NCBI RefSeq assembly: GCF_032854445.1
Contig: NC_088299.1
Span: forward strand, 6,547,001 to 6,611,000
From: Liolophura sinensis
Lineage: Eukaryota; Mollusca; Polyplacophora; Chitonida; Chitonidae
Reading direction: 5' to 3'
DNA: 64,000 nt
This document shows positions 13,019 to 22,899 of the stretch, in pieces; the stretch's first letter is position 1; each line of letters opens with the position of its first letter. The notes under the pieces were generated by a model. The model searched no databases and was not told the origin of the DNA. It was given only the letters and a program-made list of their open reading frames with translations. Made by a program: the position numbers and the translations under genes.

Positions 13019-13288
13019 TCCGTGGCTCAGATGGTTAGCGCGCTAGCAGAGCGTAATGACCAAGGAGTCTCTCACCCATGACGGTCGCTGTGAGTTCAAG
13101 GTCCAGCTCATGCTGTCTTACTCTCCGGCCGTACGTGAGAAGGTCTTTCAGCAACCTGCGGATGGTCGTGGGTTTCCCCCGGCTGTGCCCGGTTTCCACC
13201 CACCATAATGCTGGCCGCCGTCGTATAAGTGAAATATTCTTGAGTACGGCGTAAAACATCAATCAAATAAATAAATCAAATAAATAAA
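13019..13288 (+). mobile_element. SINE-A, near full length with tRNA head
   Basis: The copy starts with the tRNA-like CCGTGGCTCAGATGGTTAGC (A box) and GTGAGTTCAAGGTCC (B-box region), continues through the conserved body, and ends in AATAAATAAATCAAATAAAT. It lies in copy 1 of the old higher-order repeat and has no counterpart in copy 2, so it probably inserted after the duplication. Confidence 0.88.
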
Positions 13289-13399
13289 GATATCCAGTGA
13301 AATGCACACAATCCCTTATTAACTCAAGTGGCGCAATCCCTGAGAAACATTTCATCATGCACTTCAAGAGAGAAATTTTTTTCTTGACTTGAACTCACA

Positions 13400-13795
13400 G
13401 CGTATATCATATATACGTTTCTGTGATATCAGTCTGTTAGTACTCCCACACCAAACATGGTAATTTGTCATTGCAGAATTTCATGAGTGTGTTCAACTTC
13501 TGTTCCATGTGTACAATCATGTGTTCCCATCAACTAAATATTCAATTTGGCATTTTCACTTTATGAGAATAATTGTTGAATGTTTTAAATTGGATGAAAT
13601 ATAATAAGTTATAATAAAGCAGTCGCACGTGTTACTTTACTTTTTGTTTTGCCTATATATATATTTTTTATGTTTGTTTTATTATTTTTATTTTTATTTA
13701 TTTTTTTATTTTTGTTTTAATAACTTCGTTTATTCACATATCAAATGGTTATTGGGATACCAGTATTTACAAGCCTAATTACTTCGTAACAGTGA
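13400..13795. repeat. Part of the duplicated block, T-rich
   Basis: This non-coding segment matches 17235-17630 closely and includes a T-rich run (13635-13720). No gene is visible. It is the spacer between the SINE-A and the SINE-B head in copy 1. Confidence 0.7.
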
Positions 13796-13908
13796 CCGCT
13801 TTCGTGGCTTAATGGTTAGAGGGGCTGCCTCGAAGCCGGGAGACGTGGGATCGCATCCGGTTCGGGTCATACGAAAAACTTGAAAACTGGTACCTGTTGC
13901 TGCCTCCA
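13796..13908 (+). mobile_element. SINE-B head, 3'-truncated
   Basis: The tRNA-like head has A box TGGCTTAATGGTTAGAGG and a degenerate B box (GGATCGCATCC), followed by GGTCATAC and AAACTGGTACCTGTTGCTGCCTC. This matches the 5' third of the SINE-B copies at 15237-15931. The match then stops and a CATA microsatellite begins, so the tail was lost. The same truncated copy sits at 17630-17740, inherited by segmental duplication. Confidence 0.8.
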
Positions 13909-13920
13909 CAAGTATAGGCC

Positions 13921-14044
13921 TATATACATACATACGTACACACATACATACGACCCAGGCACAGGCTAGCACACACATACACACATGCATCCACACACGC
14001 ATGCACATACATACATACATACATACATACATACACAAATACAC
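13921..14044. repeat. CATA/CACA microsatellite
   Basis: Mixed (CATA)n and (CACA)n tract directly after the SINE-B head. It is split from its own right half (14288-14320) by a SINE-A insertion. The overlapping cysteine-rich open frame is low complexity and not a gene. Confidence 0.85.
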
Positions 14045-14287
14045 GGGGCCTCCGTGGCTCAGTCGGTTAGCGCGCTAGTGCAGCGTAATGACCCAGGAGC
14101 CTCTCACCCATGCGGTCGCTGTGAGTTCAAGTCCAGCTCATGCTGGCTTCCCTCTCCGGCCGTAAGTGGGAAGGCCTGTCAGCAACCTGCGGATGGTCGT
14201 GGGTTTCCCCACCATAATGCTGGACCGCCGTCGTATAAGTGAAATATTCTTGAGTACGGCGTAAAACACCAATCAAATAAATAAAAT
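14045..14287 (+). mobile_element. Full-length SINE-A with 11-bp target duplication
   Basis: The copy runs from GGGGCCTCCGTGGCTCAGTC to the AATAAATAAAAT tail, 243 bp. It is flanked by CACAAATACAC at 14034-14044 and 14288-14298. Copy 2 of the duplicated block keeps the empty site near 17941-17955, which proves insertion and gives its relative age. The head shows A box TGGCTCAGTCGGTTAGC and B-box-like GAGTTCAAGTCC, giving an internal Pol III promoter. This is the reference copy for the family in this window. Confidence 0.95.
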
Positions 14288-14324
14288 CACAAATACACAA
14301 TACATACATGTAGTCCTCCACATG

Positions 14325-14398
14325 TAGAAGCTGGCCGGCGTCGTATATGTGAAATATTCTTGAGTACGGCGTATAACACCAATAAAATTAATAAATAA
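14325..14398 (+). mobile_element. SINE-A 3' fragment
   Basis: Only the terminal part is present: GCTGGCCGGCGTCGTATATG, GAAATATTCTTGAGTACGGC and the AATAAATAAAC tail. It matches the fragment at 17965-18048 with the same 5' truncation, so it was inherited through the segmental duplication. Confidence 0.85.
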
Positions 14399-14541
14399 AC
14401 ATACATGTAGTAAAATTAACCATATCATAAATTCCGGTAGATCGTATTTAACACCTCATGCAAACCAAACATAATCCTGCCGTTTCGCAGCGCATATATG
14501 ACTTAACATGTAAATACACTGACTAGAAACTACAAAACTTT

Positions 14542-14600
14542 GTGACGAGTGGGGTTCGAACCCACGTGGCGATCTGATTCAAAACGCTGAACATACAGCC
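14542..14600 (-). pseudogene. tRNA-Leu/Ser-like 3' half remnant
   Basis: The minus strand ends in GTGGGTTCGAACCCCACTCG with a perfect T arm. The anticodon region is rearranged (GCGTTTTGAATCAGATCGCC), and no A box is recognisable. It corresponds in position to the tRNA-Leu(UAA) remnant at 18188-18249. Confidence 0.65.
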
Positions 14601-14813
14601 CCTAGCCTCTGCACGGGACACCCGTAAGATGCGTCGGTAAATAGGTAGAAATTTAACTCGGGCATTCTGCTTTCTCCACCCATGTATGAAACTGATCGCC
14701 ATGGTTTTAATAAATGGCGTTAAACATCAATCAAATATCGTACATCAATGAATAATACTGAGCTTAGTATCACACACACACCGATGTACACACAAAAACG
14801 ATGAGTATGGGTG

Positions 14814-14873
14814 GGGATTGAACCCAAGCGGACTGTTCTCCATTGCCAACGCCTTAACCACTCGGCCACCGTA
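14814..14873 (-). pseudogene. tRNA-Leu remnant lacking its anticodon
   Basis: The minus strand reads GTACGGTGGCCGAGTGGTTA then AGGCGTTGG directly joined to CAATGGAGAACAGTCC and GGGTTCAATCCCC. About 14 nt spanning the anticodon loop and part of its stem are missing. Both internal promoter boxes remain recognisable, so transcription is conceivable, but no decoding function is possible. Confidence 0.8.
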
Positions 14874-15236
14874 CATTGATGTGCACCGTCAAATGCTATC
14901 CAATGAAATGCGCATAATCCATTCATTAACCCAAGTGGCGCAATCTCTCACAAGCATTTCATAATGCACTTCAAGAGGGAATATTATTCTTTCTGTTAAT
15001 AGCTGTAATCATGTTCATAGATTAAATTTTTGACATCAAATACCATTAAACGTGACCCATTTACTTAATGAGGCACGATACGAAGTCGAGTTTTTGCCAG
15101 TATCACTTTTGATTATTTCCTATAAGTGATCACGTTTTTGCATTGTCACACCTATACCGCAAGGCCCGTACGCGTAATCCTGATAGAATGGTCTCCCTTG
15201 GGCCGTGGGGGCTAGATGTGAGCATCCACAATGTAT

Positions 15237-15562
15237 GTATTGATGCATAGTTGGGGTCTAAGGTCCTACTTGGCAATTTTGCAGTCATATGAGGACGAGG
15301 AGTCATTCGATGTGCACAGGCCTACGTATGTTGTGTCTTTTGTGGCTTTGCCGCCAAAGTGCTGCGGCCACTGAAGGATCATGCCAAAGACACCAGACAC
15401 CACACTCCACCCATGTAGTCACATGATACTGACACCTGACAAATCATTCCTGTTTCCTTCCTCTATCCCCTCAATGCTGCGCGCTAAATGAGGCAGCAAC
15501 AAGTACCATTTTTAAAGTTTTTGGTGTGGCCCGACCGGAGATTGATCCCAGGTGTCCCGACT
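15237..15562 (-). mobile_element. SINE-B copy, 5' end abutting a second copy
   Basis: On the minus strand it begins in the head at CGAAGTCGGGACACCTGGG, continues with GTCACACC-like and TACTTGTTGCTGCCTC, then ATTGAGGGGATAG and a decayed tail with CATATGACTGCAAAATTGCC. It is more diverged than its neighbour. The neighbouring SINE-B tail is joined exactly at its head, so it was either 5' truncated or disrupted by the second insertion. Confidence 0.8.
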
Positions 15563-15931
15563 TCGAGTGTATGAGTGCTTGGGGTTTAACGTTGTACTCA
15601 ACAATTTTTCAGTCATATGACGACGAAGGAATCCTTAGGGTGCATGTACGTGTAATGTGCCTCCTTGTTGCAGGACGGATTTCCACCGCTCTTTTATTTA
15701 GTGCTGCTCCACTGAGACGACTCACCGAAGGCAAGTAAGCCGCGCCGCCCGAGCCATTATACTGATACGGGTCAACCAGTCGTTGCACTATCCCCTTCAT
15801 GCTGAACGCCAAGCGAGGAAGTTACAATTTACTCTTTTAAAGTCTTAGGTGTGACTCGATCAAGGATTGATCCTGGATCGGCCGGTCTCCCGACTTCGAG
15901 GCGGACGTTCTAACCATTAGGCCGTCGGTGC
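15563..15931 (-). mobile_element. SINE-B, near full length
   Basis: The minus strand starts with the tRNA-like head (GACGGCCTAATGGTTAGAAC as A box; GGATCAATCC as B box), has the body GGGGATAGTGCAACGACTGG and ends with ATATGACTGAAAAATTGTTG and AGTACAACGTTAAACCCC, then (CACTCATA). About 370 bp. Its tail shares the TTGAGTACRRCGTWAAAC module with SINE-A, suggesting a common LINE partner. Confidence 0.88.
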
Positions 15932-16262
15932 AGTCTGAACTTCCACAAAGACGCGATAATGGGCAAATTAAGTTACATAGGAATGTGTGATGATGTTTGG
16001 AGTGCACGGGGCCGATGTAAATAATTTACAATTTGTTTAATAAGTCTTAACAAGGTTTAGTGATACAAACGGGTGACATGATCAATACTTGTTGCGCTCG
16101 TATGCATCTATAGGTAAGCATAAAGACTAAAGGAGATGAACATACAGATCCACTTTTCGACATGCCACCAACAATGGCTGAATGTTTTAATTAATGTAAT
16201 CGACGATCTGGTTTACTAGCCTTGAAAATAGGAATGAATTTAAAACAATAGATAAATTGTTA

Positions 16263-16310
16263 GGGGTAAGAATTGAACCCATGCCTCTGCCTAATCGCTC
16301 AGCTCAGTAA
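16263..16310 (-). pseudogene. tRNA-Leu 3' fragment
   Basis: On the minus strand GAGGCATGGGTTCAATTCTTACCCCTAAC preserves a degenerate B box and acceptor-like end. It corresponds to the remnant at 12644 in copy 1. Flanking sequence (GACGATCTGGTTTACTAG on the left) is also shared. Confidence 0.55.
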
Positions 16311-17104
16311 CTCTTGTGAAAACATAATTTGCCTGATATTTTCATGTTTTGAGACGAACTGTGCAATGTTTACATAATGAAAATTACAATATATGTACAA
16401 AGAAAAAGGTTAAGTACCCCTATTTTCCCAATGAAATATACAGTATTAATGAGTAACTGCCACAAGTTTAACTGTTAGAATTCCTGATGGCAAGCCGCTT
16501 TCAGTTCCTGCAGATTTTGTACAGGTGACGTCATGGCGATGGCGGAGCATATCCCAACGGATTTAAATCCGCGAGCAAGGATTCATGAGCTGATGCTGGG
16601 ATATGTATCCTGACACGTGGAAGGTACACCAGGTATTTAACTTTCGCCAATCCAAATGTGTTCTCTTCATTCAAGATGGCATTGTCTCCCCAGTATATTA
16701 AAAACAATTGATGCTGATAACATCAACATGCAGATAACATCAGTCACAGTTTCTCATTTCAACGTGTGGATTAGCCTGCCGTTTTTAACTTTACAAATAA
16801 ATGAGCGATTGCACTGGGTTCTCTCAAATGTGAGACTTTTAACCGTTGGGAAATCGACATAAACTTTTCATTCAAGATGACATTTTCACCACGTTTCCAC
16901 CTCATAAAGCTTTATACGAACTCGGCTGATCAACATTTACAAGGCCGATTTTTTTATTTTTTGATCTTTGGTGGGGTTTTTTTTGTATGGAAACCACCGT
17001 ACTCTGTACTATATTATTTGACAAGAGAATGCTTAAAAATTTTAATGATATTTGCGATTGGTCTCAAAACGTTCTAAATGAACTTTTTACAATACATGAC
17101 AGAT
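16311..17104. other. Non-coding DNA within copy 2, no gene
   Basis: AT-rich sequence without recognisable repeat or exon. The open frames at 16656-17077 have no domain and no splice context. A CG-containing stretch at 16520-16600 has no evident role. Confidence 0.35.
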
Positions 17105-17236
17105 GATGCAACAAAACTATGGGTAAAACCTCTGAGCCCGGGTAAAACCTCAGACCATCCGCAGGTTGATGTCATACCCTCCCACGTATACGGCCAGAAA
17201 GGAAGCCAGCATGAGCTGGACTTGAACTCACAGCCT
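17105..17236 (-). mobile_element. SINE-A internal fragment
   Basis: In minus orientation this carries GAGTTCAAGTCCAGCTCATG, CTGGCTTCC and ATACGTGGGAGGG followed by ACCTGCGGATGG, the central SINE-A body. Head and tail are missing and the left part is rearranged (two GGGTAAAACCTC repeats at 17132-17152). It sits at the left edge of the block duplicated from 13400. Confidence 0.75.
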
Positions 17237-17629
17237 ACATCATATATACGTTTTTGTGATATCAGTCTGTTAGTACGCTCACGCCAAACAAGGTCATTTG
17301 TCATTGCAGAATTTCAAGAGTGTGTTCAACTTCTGTTCTTTGTGTACATACATGTGTTCCCATAAAATAAATATTACGTTAGGCAACAAATTATGTTTGG
17401 CATTTTCATTTTATGAGAATAACAGTTGAATATTTTAAACTGGATTAAATATAATAAGTTGTCAAAGCAGTCGTAGGTGTTACTTTACTTTTTGTTTTGC
17501 TTATATATTTTTTTATTTTTGTTTTATTATTTTTTAAACTTTTTTTGGTTTAATAACTTCGTTTGTTCACAAATCAAATGGTTATTGCGATACCAGTATT
17601 TACAAACCTAATTACTTTGTAACAGTGAT
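17235..17629. repeat. Duplicated T-rich spacer, copy 2
   Basis: Matches 13400-13795, with the same T-rich run near 17495-17545. No gene is visible. Confidence 0.7.
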
Positions 17630-17740
17630 CGCTTCGGTGGCTTAATGGTTTGAGGGACCGCCTCGAAACCGGAAGACGTGGGATCGCACCCGGTTCGGGT
17701 CATGCCAAAGACTGTAAAATGGTACTTGTTGCTGCCTCCC
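17630..17740 (+). mobile_element. SINE-B head, 3'-truncated, duplicate of 13796-13908
   Basis: This has A box TGGCTTAATGGTTTGAGG and B-box-like GGGATCGCACCC, then GGGTCATGCCAAAGACTG and TACTTGTTGCTGCCTC. It ends at the same point as the copy at 13796, followed by CATA repeats. Shared truncation shows descent by segmental duplication. Confidence 0.8.
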
Positions 17741-17744
17741 CAAG

Positions 17745-17960
17745 TATGTATACATATACCTACATACCTACATACACGCACACATACATACAAACCTACG
17801 CACGCGCAGACGCTCACACACACATGCACCTACATACGAATACACATACATACAGACCCACGCAGACGCAGGCGCGCACACACAGTCACACATACACACA
17901 TGCAACCACACACGCACGCACCACATACATACATACATACACGAATACACAATACATACA
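17745..17960. repeat. CATA/CACA/CGCA microsatellite
   Basis: Long compound dinucleotide/tetranucleotide tract, expanded relative to its copy-1 partner (13921-14044 plus 14288-14320). Open frames on either strand here are low complexity and not genes. Confidence 0.88.
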
Positions 17961-17964
17961 TGTA

Positions 17965-18048
17965 GTCCTCCACCATAATGCTGGCCGCCGTCGTATACAT
18001 GAAATATTTTTGAGTACGGCGTAAAACACCAATGAAATTAATAAATAA
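17965..18048 (+). mobile_element. SINE-A 3' fragment, duplicate of 14325-14398
   Basis: It contains CCACCATAATGCTGGCCGCC, GAAATATTTTTGAGTACGGC and the AATAAATAAAC tail. It keeps slightly more of the body than its copy-1 partner. Confidence 0.85.
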
Positions 18049-18187
18049 ACATGCATGTACAAAAATTAAACATATCATAAATTCCGGTACATTGTATTTA
18101 AAACCTTCTCAGGCAAACCGAACATAATTCTGCCGTTTTGCAGAGCACATATGACTTAAATACATTGACTAGAGAAACTACAAAAAA

Positions 18188-18249
18188 GTACGAGTGGGGG
18201 TTCGAACCCACGTGGACTGTTGTCCATTGGAACTTAAATCCAACGCCTT
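18188..18249 (-). pseudogene. tRNA-Leu(UAA) 3' part, cut by a LINE at the A box
   Basis: On the minus strand the tRNA runs from GGCGTTGGA through loop TTTAAGT (anticodon UAA) and TCCAATGGACAACAGTCC to GGGTTCGAACCCCC and the acceptor CTCGTAC. A T6 Pol III terminator follows directly. The 5' part (acceptor, D arm) is missing: immediately before GGCG lies the A-rich tail of the LINE that occupies 18250-23850. The junction falls where the intact gene would read GGTTAA^GGCG. Confidence 0.85.
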
Positions 18250-18974
18250 TCTTTTTCTTTTGAAAAAAAATGTTATTTCCTTTCATACAGAAATACAGGA
18301 TAGCTCATACTCATATTCAAAATCGTGGCTATGGTTTTTAAAAAAAGAAATATCACATATATAACATAGGCAATGAAAGAGCGATATATCCAAAACATAT
18401 ACATCAAAATTATACACATAGATCACGCATATATATTACCACAGTTGCCTGACCATACAGATAACATGTATTTATAAAAGACCTGAACATCATCTGTGTC
18501 ATTTATTTTAACAAAATGATTGTATTTGATATATTTTGCAACGAAGTTGAATCCTGTTATTATGGTAAAATGTCTGCCTCTTTAACTTTTCTGTAAAGAA
18601 GAGCTTTGAAAATTTTTTCAACACACAGATCCGCTTGTTAGCAAGCACAAAATCCTCCGCTTCCATATCGCTAGTCCAGCACAGTTTAAGACAATGTTAG
18701 AAGAGAAAACAAGGTTTTGCATGTCGAAAAGGATACCCAAAGAGCAGCATACATTCAAAACTGACACTCATCGGCGTGTGTCTGAGCAACGTTTCAGTAA
18801 TATTACCAACATATTTTATAAATTGGGTTAACATAGGGCAATGGATCACTAAATGGATTCCATATGCGTTTTACAAATAAGACACAGATCACTATCCACA
18901 TACTCTATTTTTTAAAAGTTTCTTCACTGTATACACAGAATTATGACAAATTTTAAAATCCAACTGAGTACAAT

Positions 18975-19227
18975 TTATTTATTTATTTGATTGGTATTTT
19001 TACGCCGTACCCAGGAATATTTTCACTTATAGGACGGCGGCCAGCATTATGGTGGGAGGTAACCGGGCAGAGCCCGGGGGAAACCCACGACCATCCGTAG
19101 GTTGCTGGAAGACCTTCCCACGTAGGGCCGGAGAGGAAACCAGCATGAGTTGGACTTGAACTCACAGCGACCGCATGGGCCGAGAGGCTCCCGGATCATT
19201 ACGCTGCGCAAGCGCGCTAACCAACTG
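18975..19227 (-). mobile_element. SINE-A nested in LINE1, 11-bp target duplication
   Basis: In minus orientation it runs from CAGTTGGTTAGCGCGC at the right to the (AAAT)n tail at the left, 253 bp. CTGAGTACAAT flanks it at 18964-18974 and 19228-19238. The first few head bases are missing. Insertion into the LINE fixes the order of events: LINE first, SINE later. Confidence 0.95.
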
Positions 19228-21396
19228 CTGAGTACAATCATGTCCCTTTCCAGGTCATACAGTACAACTCCATAAATGATCGACATCAATGTAGGAAAAA
19301 CCCTTAACCAATGCCGAACTGAGGCAGGCTCTGCCAACGTTTCTGTGAATAGCTTGTAAAATTGCTTGGTTATCAAGTCTGAAGCTGACATACTACCTCC
19401 GTTAATATTTAGTTTCGGTTCGGGGCAGGTATTCCTGCTTGTTGTACAAGCAGTAGCACTTTTATCTACTATTCTGAACCATCGCTGTGGAATAGTCTCT
19501 TTAATAATTCTGTATATGGTGTCTCTCTGTGCAAGGTCAGCCTCAGGGAATGTCTAACACAATTTCGCTGATAGCTACCTCTGGCAGGAATCCGGAATGC
19601 ATTCATATAAAAAAAAATCACGCACACAGAAAAGCTTGAATTGATAAACAGTTTGAAAACAAAAGCCTACCATTAAGTTTCACACTGGCGTTTAAAATAC
19701 TGGTTGGCTAAGTACCTTTTTCCCGGCTATCAATACACAGTTTAACTCTTAATTTTGTCACGCTAAAATAACTCCTTGTAACCACTCTGATAAAACATCA
19801 AGCAAATATTTATCCCGAAAAATGCAGAAAAGTGAATAAATCTCTGACACGAAATACTATTTCGACAGAAAATATGCAAAAAACACTTTCCACAATGCTC
19901 GATAATTCTGATTACAAAAAAAACACCCAACATTTTGAGGCGAAAGGCCCCCACCTTGGTTTGCAATGTCTGGCATATGTAAGTCACAGTTTTTTTAAAA
20001 GAGTTAACAACAACCCCATACGCTATTAGATGTCCCCGGTGTGACCAGGAGGAAATCTACGCATACGGCTCTGACCTCATTAATCTGTTTCTCTAGAACT
20101 GGCAATACAGCCATACAATACCCACGATCTAGACATAAGTAAGGTCGTAATAACTGCGACTCTCTCCCATGTAAGCGATAGTCGTCTTTGTTTCCTTGGG
20201 TTTAAAATAGACTTGACTTCGTTTATTTTTCCGTTCCAGTTTTCGTCATAACATGCTGTTTTACCAGGCCCCAATTTGAACGCCCAGTACACAGATGCTG
20301 TGATTAACCACATGGATACCCTCAACTGTACGATCGTGGCGGTCTGTACACATAGGTAATATCTCTGACTTTAATTTTGCGTTAGACGCTTTACCACACA
20401 AAATAACAGTTTCTATATATAACATATTTAACACACTCTCGCTCATTTAAGGTTACCGTTGTGTCATCTGCATGTTGGGATATCAGACACTTTTCCGGGG
20501 AGCCCGGAAGCCCTTGATATTGTTTCTTATCATATCCCCAAAGGGTTCCACACTAAGTGCATACAACAAGGCAGGAATCAGACACCCTTGCCTAATTGAT
20601 TGTCCACTTGAAAAGTATATGGTGATATGACCATTACACTTCACAGCATCCCGCTAATCGGTATAAAAGATGGATATCCATTTGCGGAATTTCTTTCCAA
20701 AGCCAAATTGTAACAACACTCATGTAAATATTGGTGTGACACCATACAGAAAGCTTTTTCCTGTCTACCTTTATAAAATGGGATTCAACATCATCAATTT
20801 CCATATATTCTATGGCGTCCCTCAAACTAACAAATAGTATCAGCAATACCACGCCCAGGGATGATTACACATGTTTGCGACGGATCAACAACACTGGCGA
20901 TGACATTCGTGATCCCGTTGGCCATACAGCGGACAAAATCTTGTCATCCACATTTAAACGTGATATTGGCGTCTAGTTTTTTTAGATTACATTTTATCTC
21001 CTCGGTCTTTGTAGATCAAAGAAATTACGCCATTTTTAATGACTCGAGTTAATTCCCCTCTTCTGAATATGTCACCGTACGTCTCTAATAACAAGGTGCC
21101 CAACTCAGGCCAGATTAATCTGTAAAACTCGACAGTTAGACCGTCATTAACTGGACTTTTATTACATGCCATGCCGTCAAGTGATCTCTTTATCTCTTCT
21201 AAAGAGATATCTGCATCACAAAGTTGTGCGTCATTCTCTTCTATGGAGACATCAACACATGACAAAACTTTTTTGGAAGCCCCTTCGTCAATATCTTCTT
21301 TCTTAAACAAACTGGAGTAGTGCTTATAGACCACATGTGTTGTTTGAAGTCGCGCTTTCTCCACTATCGTCAATCAGGCTGGTGATAATTTTTTTT

Positions 21397-21590
21397 CCTT
21401 GTCTGTGTTTCTCTAAGTTTAGAAAATATTTAGTATTTGTATCGCTTTCATGAGTATATTGAGCTTTCGATGTTAGAATTGCCCCATTACATTTCCTTGT
21501 CTGTTTCTACGATTAGAAAATTCTGAGTATTTTTATCGCTTTCGTGAGTATACTGAGCTTTCGATGTTAGAATTGCCCCATTACATTTTT
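21397..21590. repeat. 98-bp tandem duplication inside LINE1
   Basis: Two adjacent copies start with CCTTGTCTGT at 21397 and 21495. Both contain GAGTATACTGAGC/GAGTATATTGAGC and CTTTCGATGTTAGAATTGCC. The duplication lies within the ORF2 linker. Confidence 0.88.
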
Positions 21591-21810
21591 CTTCTTCATA
21601 TATACTCAATCTATGTTCTAATTCAAAAATACGATCATGATTATAATTATCGATTACACTTGTTCTTCCATACCCACTTTCTAACTCTCTTTGCATCTTA
21701 TTAATTTTAGGGTACAGCTCTTTACTCCTTTTTACACCAAACTGCTGAGCCAAACTTTTCAGTTTGTATTTGAGATTATCCCACCATACACATACGTCGT
21801 TCTTATGTAA

Positions 21811-22268
21811 CGGACATGTTAACGGGTCATTTATACATCGTCTCTCCTTGGTGCAAAATTCAAAAACGATGCAGATCAGGACCGATTTCAGCCGGTGAAA
21901 AATCACACATCATATAGACTACAGCATGATCACCAAAGGACGAATTATTCACATATACAGATTTACAATTGACAACAATTTCCTTGGAGATTAACATGTG
22001 ATCTATGCGGCTCTGGCACAATGTATTGAAAAGACTTAGTATTTTTATCGCTTTAATGAGTATACTGAGACGGACATGTTAACTGCTCATTTATACATCG
22101 TTTCTCCTTGGTGCAAAATTCAAAACAATAAGACTTGGACCGATTTCAGCCGTGTGAAAAATCACACTTCATATAGAGTACAAGACGAATTATTCACATA
22201 CACAGATTTACAATTGACAACAATTTCCCTGGAGATTAACATGTGATCTATGCGGCTCCGGCACAATG
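21811..22268. repeat. 260-bp-period tandem duplication inside LINE1
   Basis: Copies begin at CGGACATGTTAAC at 21811 and 22071 and share CATTTATACATCGT, TTCACATA-ACAGATTTACAATTG and GAGATTAACATGTGATC. The join between copies reuses the TTTTTATCGCTTT segment of the 98-bp repeat, so the second duplication probably used that homology. Confidence 0.88.
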
Positions 22269-22899
22269 CATTCTCTACAGTTCTGTGCCACGTAAACATG
22301 ATTCTTCAGGGTTTTCTTTCACGCCAAATATCAACTAGGTTATGCCTTGACATCAACTCTTGTTATTTCCCCCTGGACTTATCATTTTCCAGGCGCTTAG
22401 ATGCCCTATCTATCGATCGGAAAACCACATTGCAATCCCCAACGCATATTTTCGCATTCCCTGTAAGAAATGCTTTTGTTAAAAAAATCATATCGCTCTG
22501 CTATTCTATTAGGAGCGTAAACATTTACAATATCTATGATTTTGTCTTCTATTTCCAAATTCAACTGATTAGAATTAATCGTCCCCTCATTATCAGATGT
22601 TACACCCATAACTTTGTCTATAAGGGATATGGCACTAATAATAGCAACCCCTTTTGTGCAGTCCAGCGGTTACTGGCATCGACTTTGCCTTCAGTTAACC
22701 GTTCTACTTTACTTACGAGTTCATCATCAAAATGAGTTTCTTGCAGGCAAATTCTCTCCATTCAGTCCGTTATACAGGCGCTGGAACTTATTTGCTGTTC
22801 GTTCACCTTAACAGTTGAGTGACGTAATCAGCACCATTATGGGACGGGAAGTTATTTTATTGCGCTCCATTGTTCGGCTTGTTGTAAGGCACAATTCTT

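Larger units (their letters stand above)
11760..14640. repeat. Old tRNA-Leu higher-order repeat, copy 1
   Basis: This block is homologous to 14760-18256. Shared landmarks in the same order: a tRNA-Leu-like remnant (11803 / 14814), TCAAATGCTATCCA and AACTCAAGTGGCGCAATC (12030-12080 / 14887-14942), GACCGCGTTTTTG (12262 / 15128), AAGTTACATCGGAATG (12381 / 15971), CAATACTTGTTGCGC (12494 / 16083), a second tRNA remnant (12644 / 16263), the ATATACGTTT-TGTGATATCAGTCTG segment (13411 / 17245), a SINE-B head, a CATA tract and a third tRNA remnant (14542 / 18188). Size differences come from SINE insertions after duplication. Confidence 0.8.
14760..18256. repeat. Old tRNA-Leu higher-order repeat, copy 2
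   Basis: This is the second copy of the block at 11760-14640, lengthened by the SINE-B pair at 15237-15931 and ended on the right by the LINE at 18250. Order and orientation of landmarks are conserved. Counterparts of the two larger SINE-A copies in copy 1 are absent here. Confidence 0.8.
19239..22810 (-). pseudogene. LINE1 ORF2 remnant (endonuclease + reverse transcriptase)
   Basis: Pieces in three frames can be ordered. An endonuclease part has LQETH and VNVYAPNRIAERYDF (about 22740-22480), a linker lies at 21900-21490 and a finger/palm part around 21370-20990 (NKSPVNDGLTVEFY; ISLIYKDRGD). The palm has FIKVDRKK near 20760, IRQGCLIPALLYALSVEPF near 20580 and a decayed ADDT box near 20480. 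The thumb has GKASNAKLKSEILPM near 20380, and a C-terminal part at 20250-19240 includes FTETLAEPASVRHW. Many stops and frameshifts make it inactive. The conserved order is that of L1/Tx1-superfamily ORF2. Confidence 0.85.

Noticed and set aside
13775-18078. Cys/Met-rich and Thr/His-rich frames near 13775-14044 and 17650-18078
   Set aside because: They translate CATA/CACA microsatellites and SINE heads.
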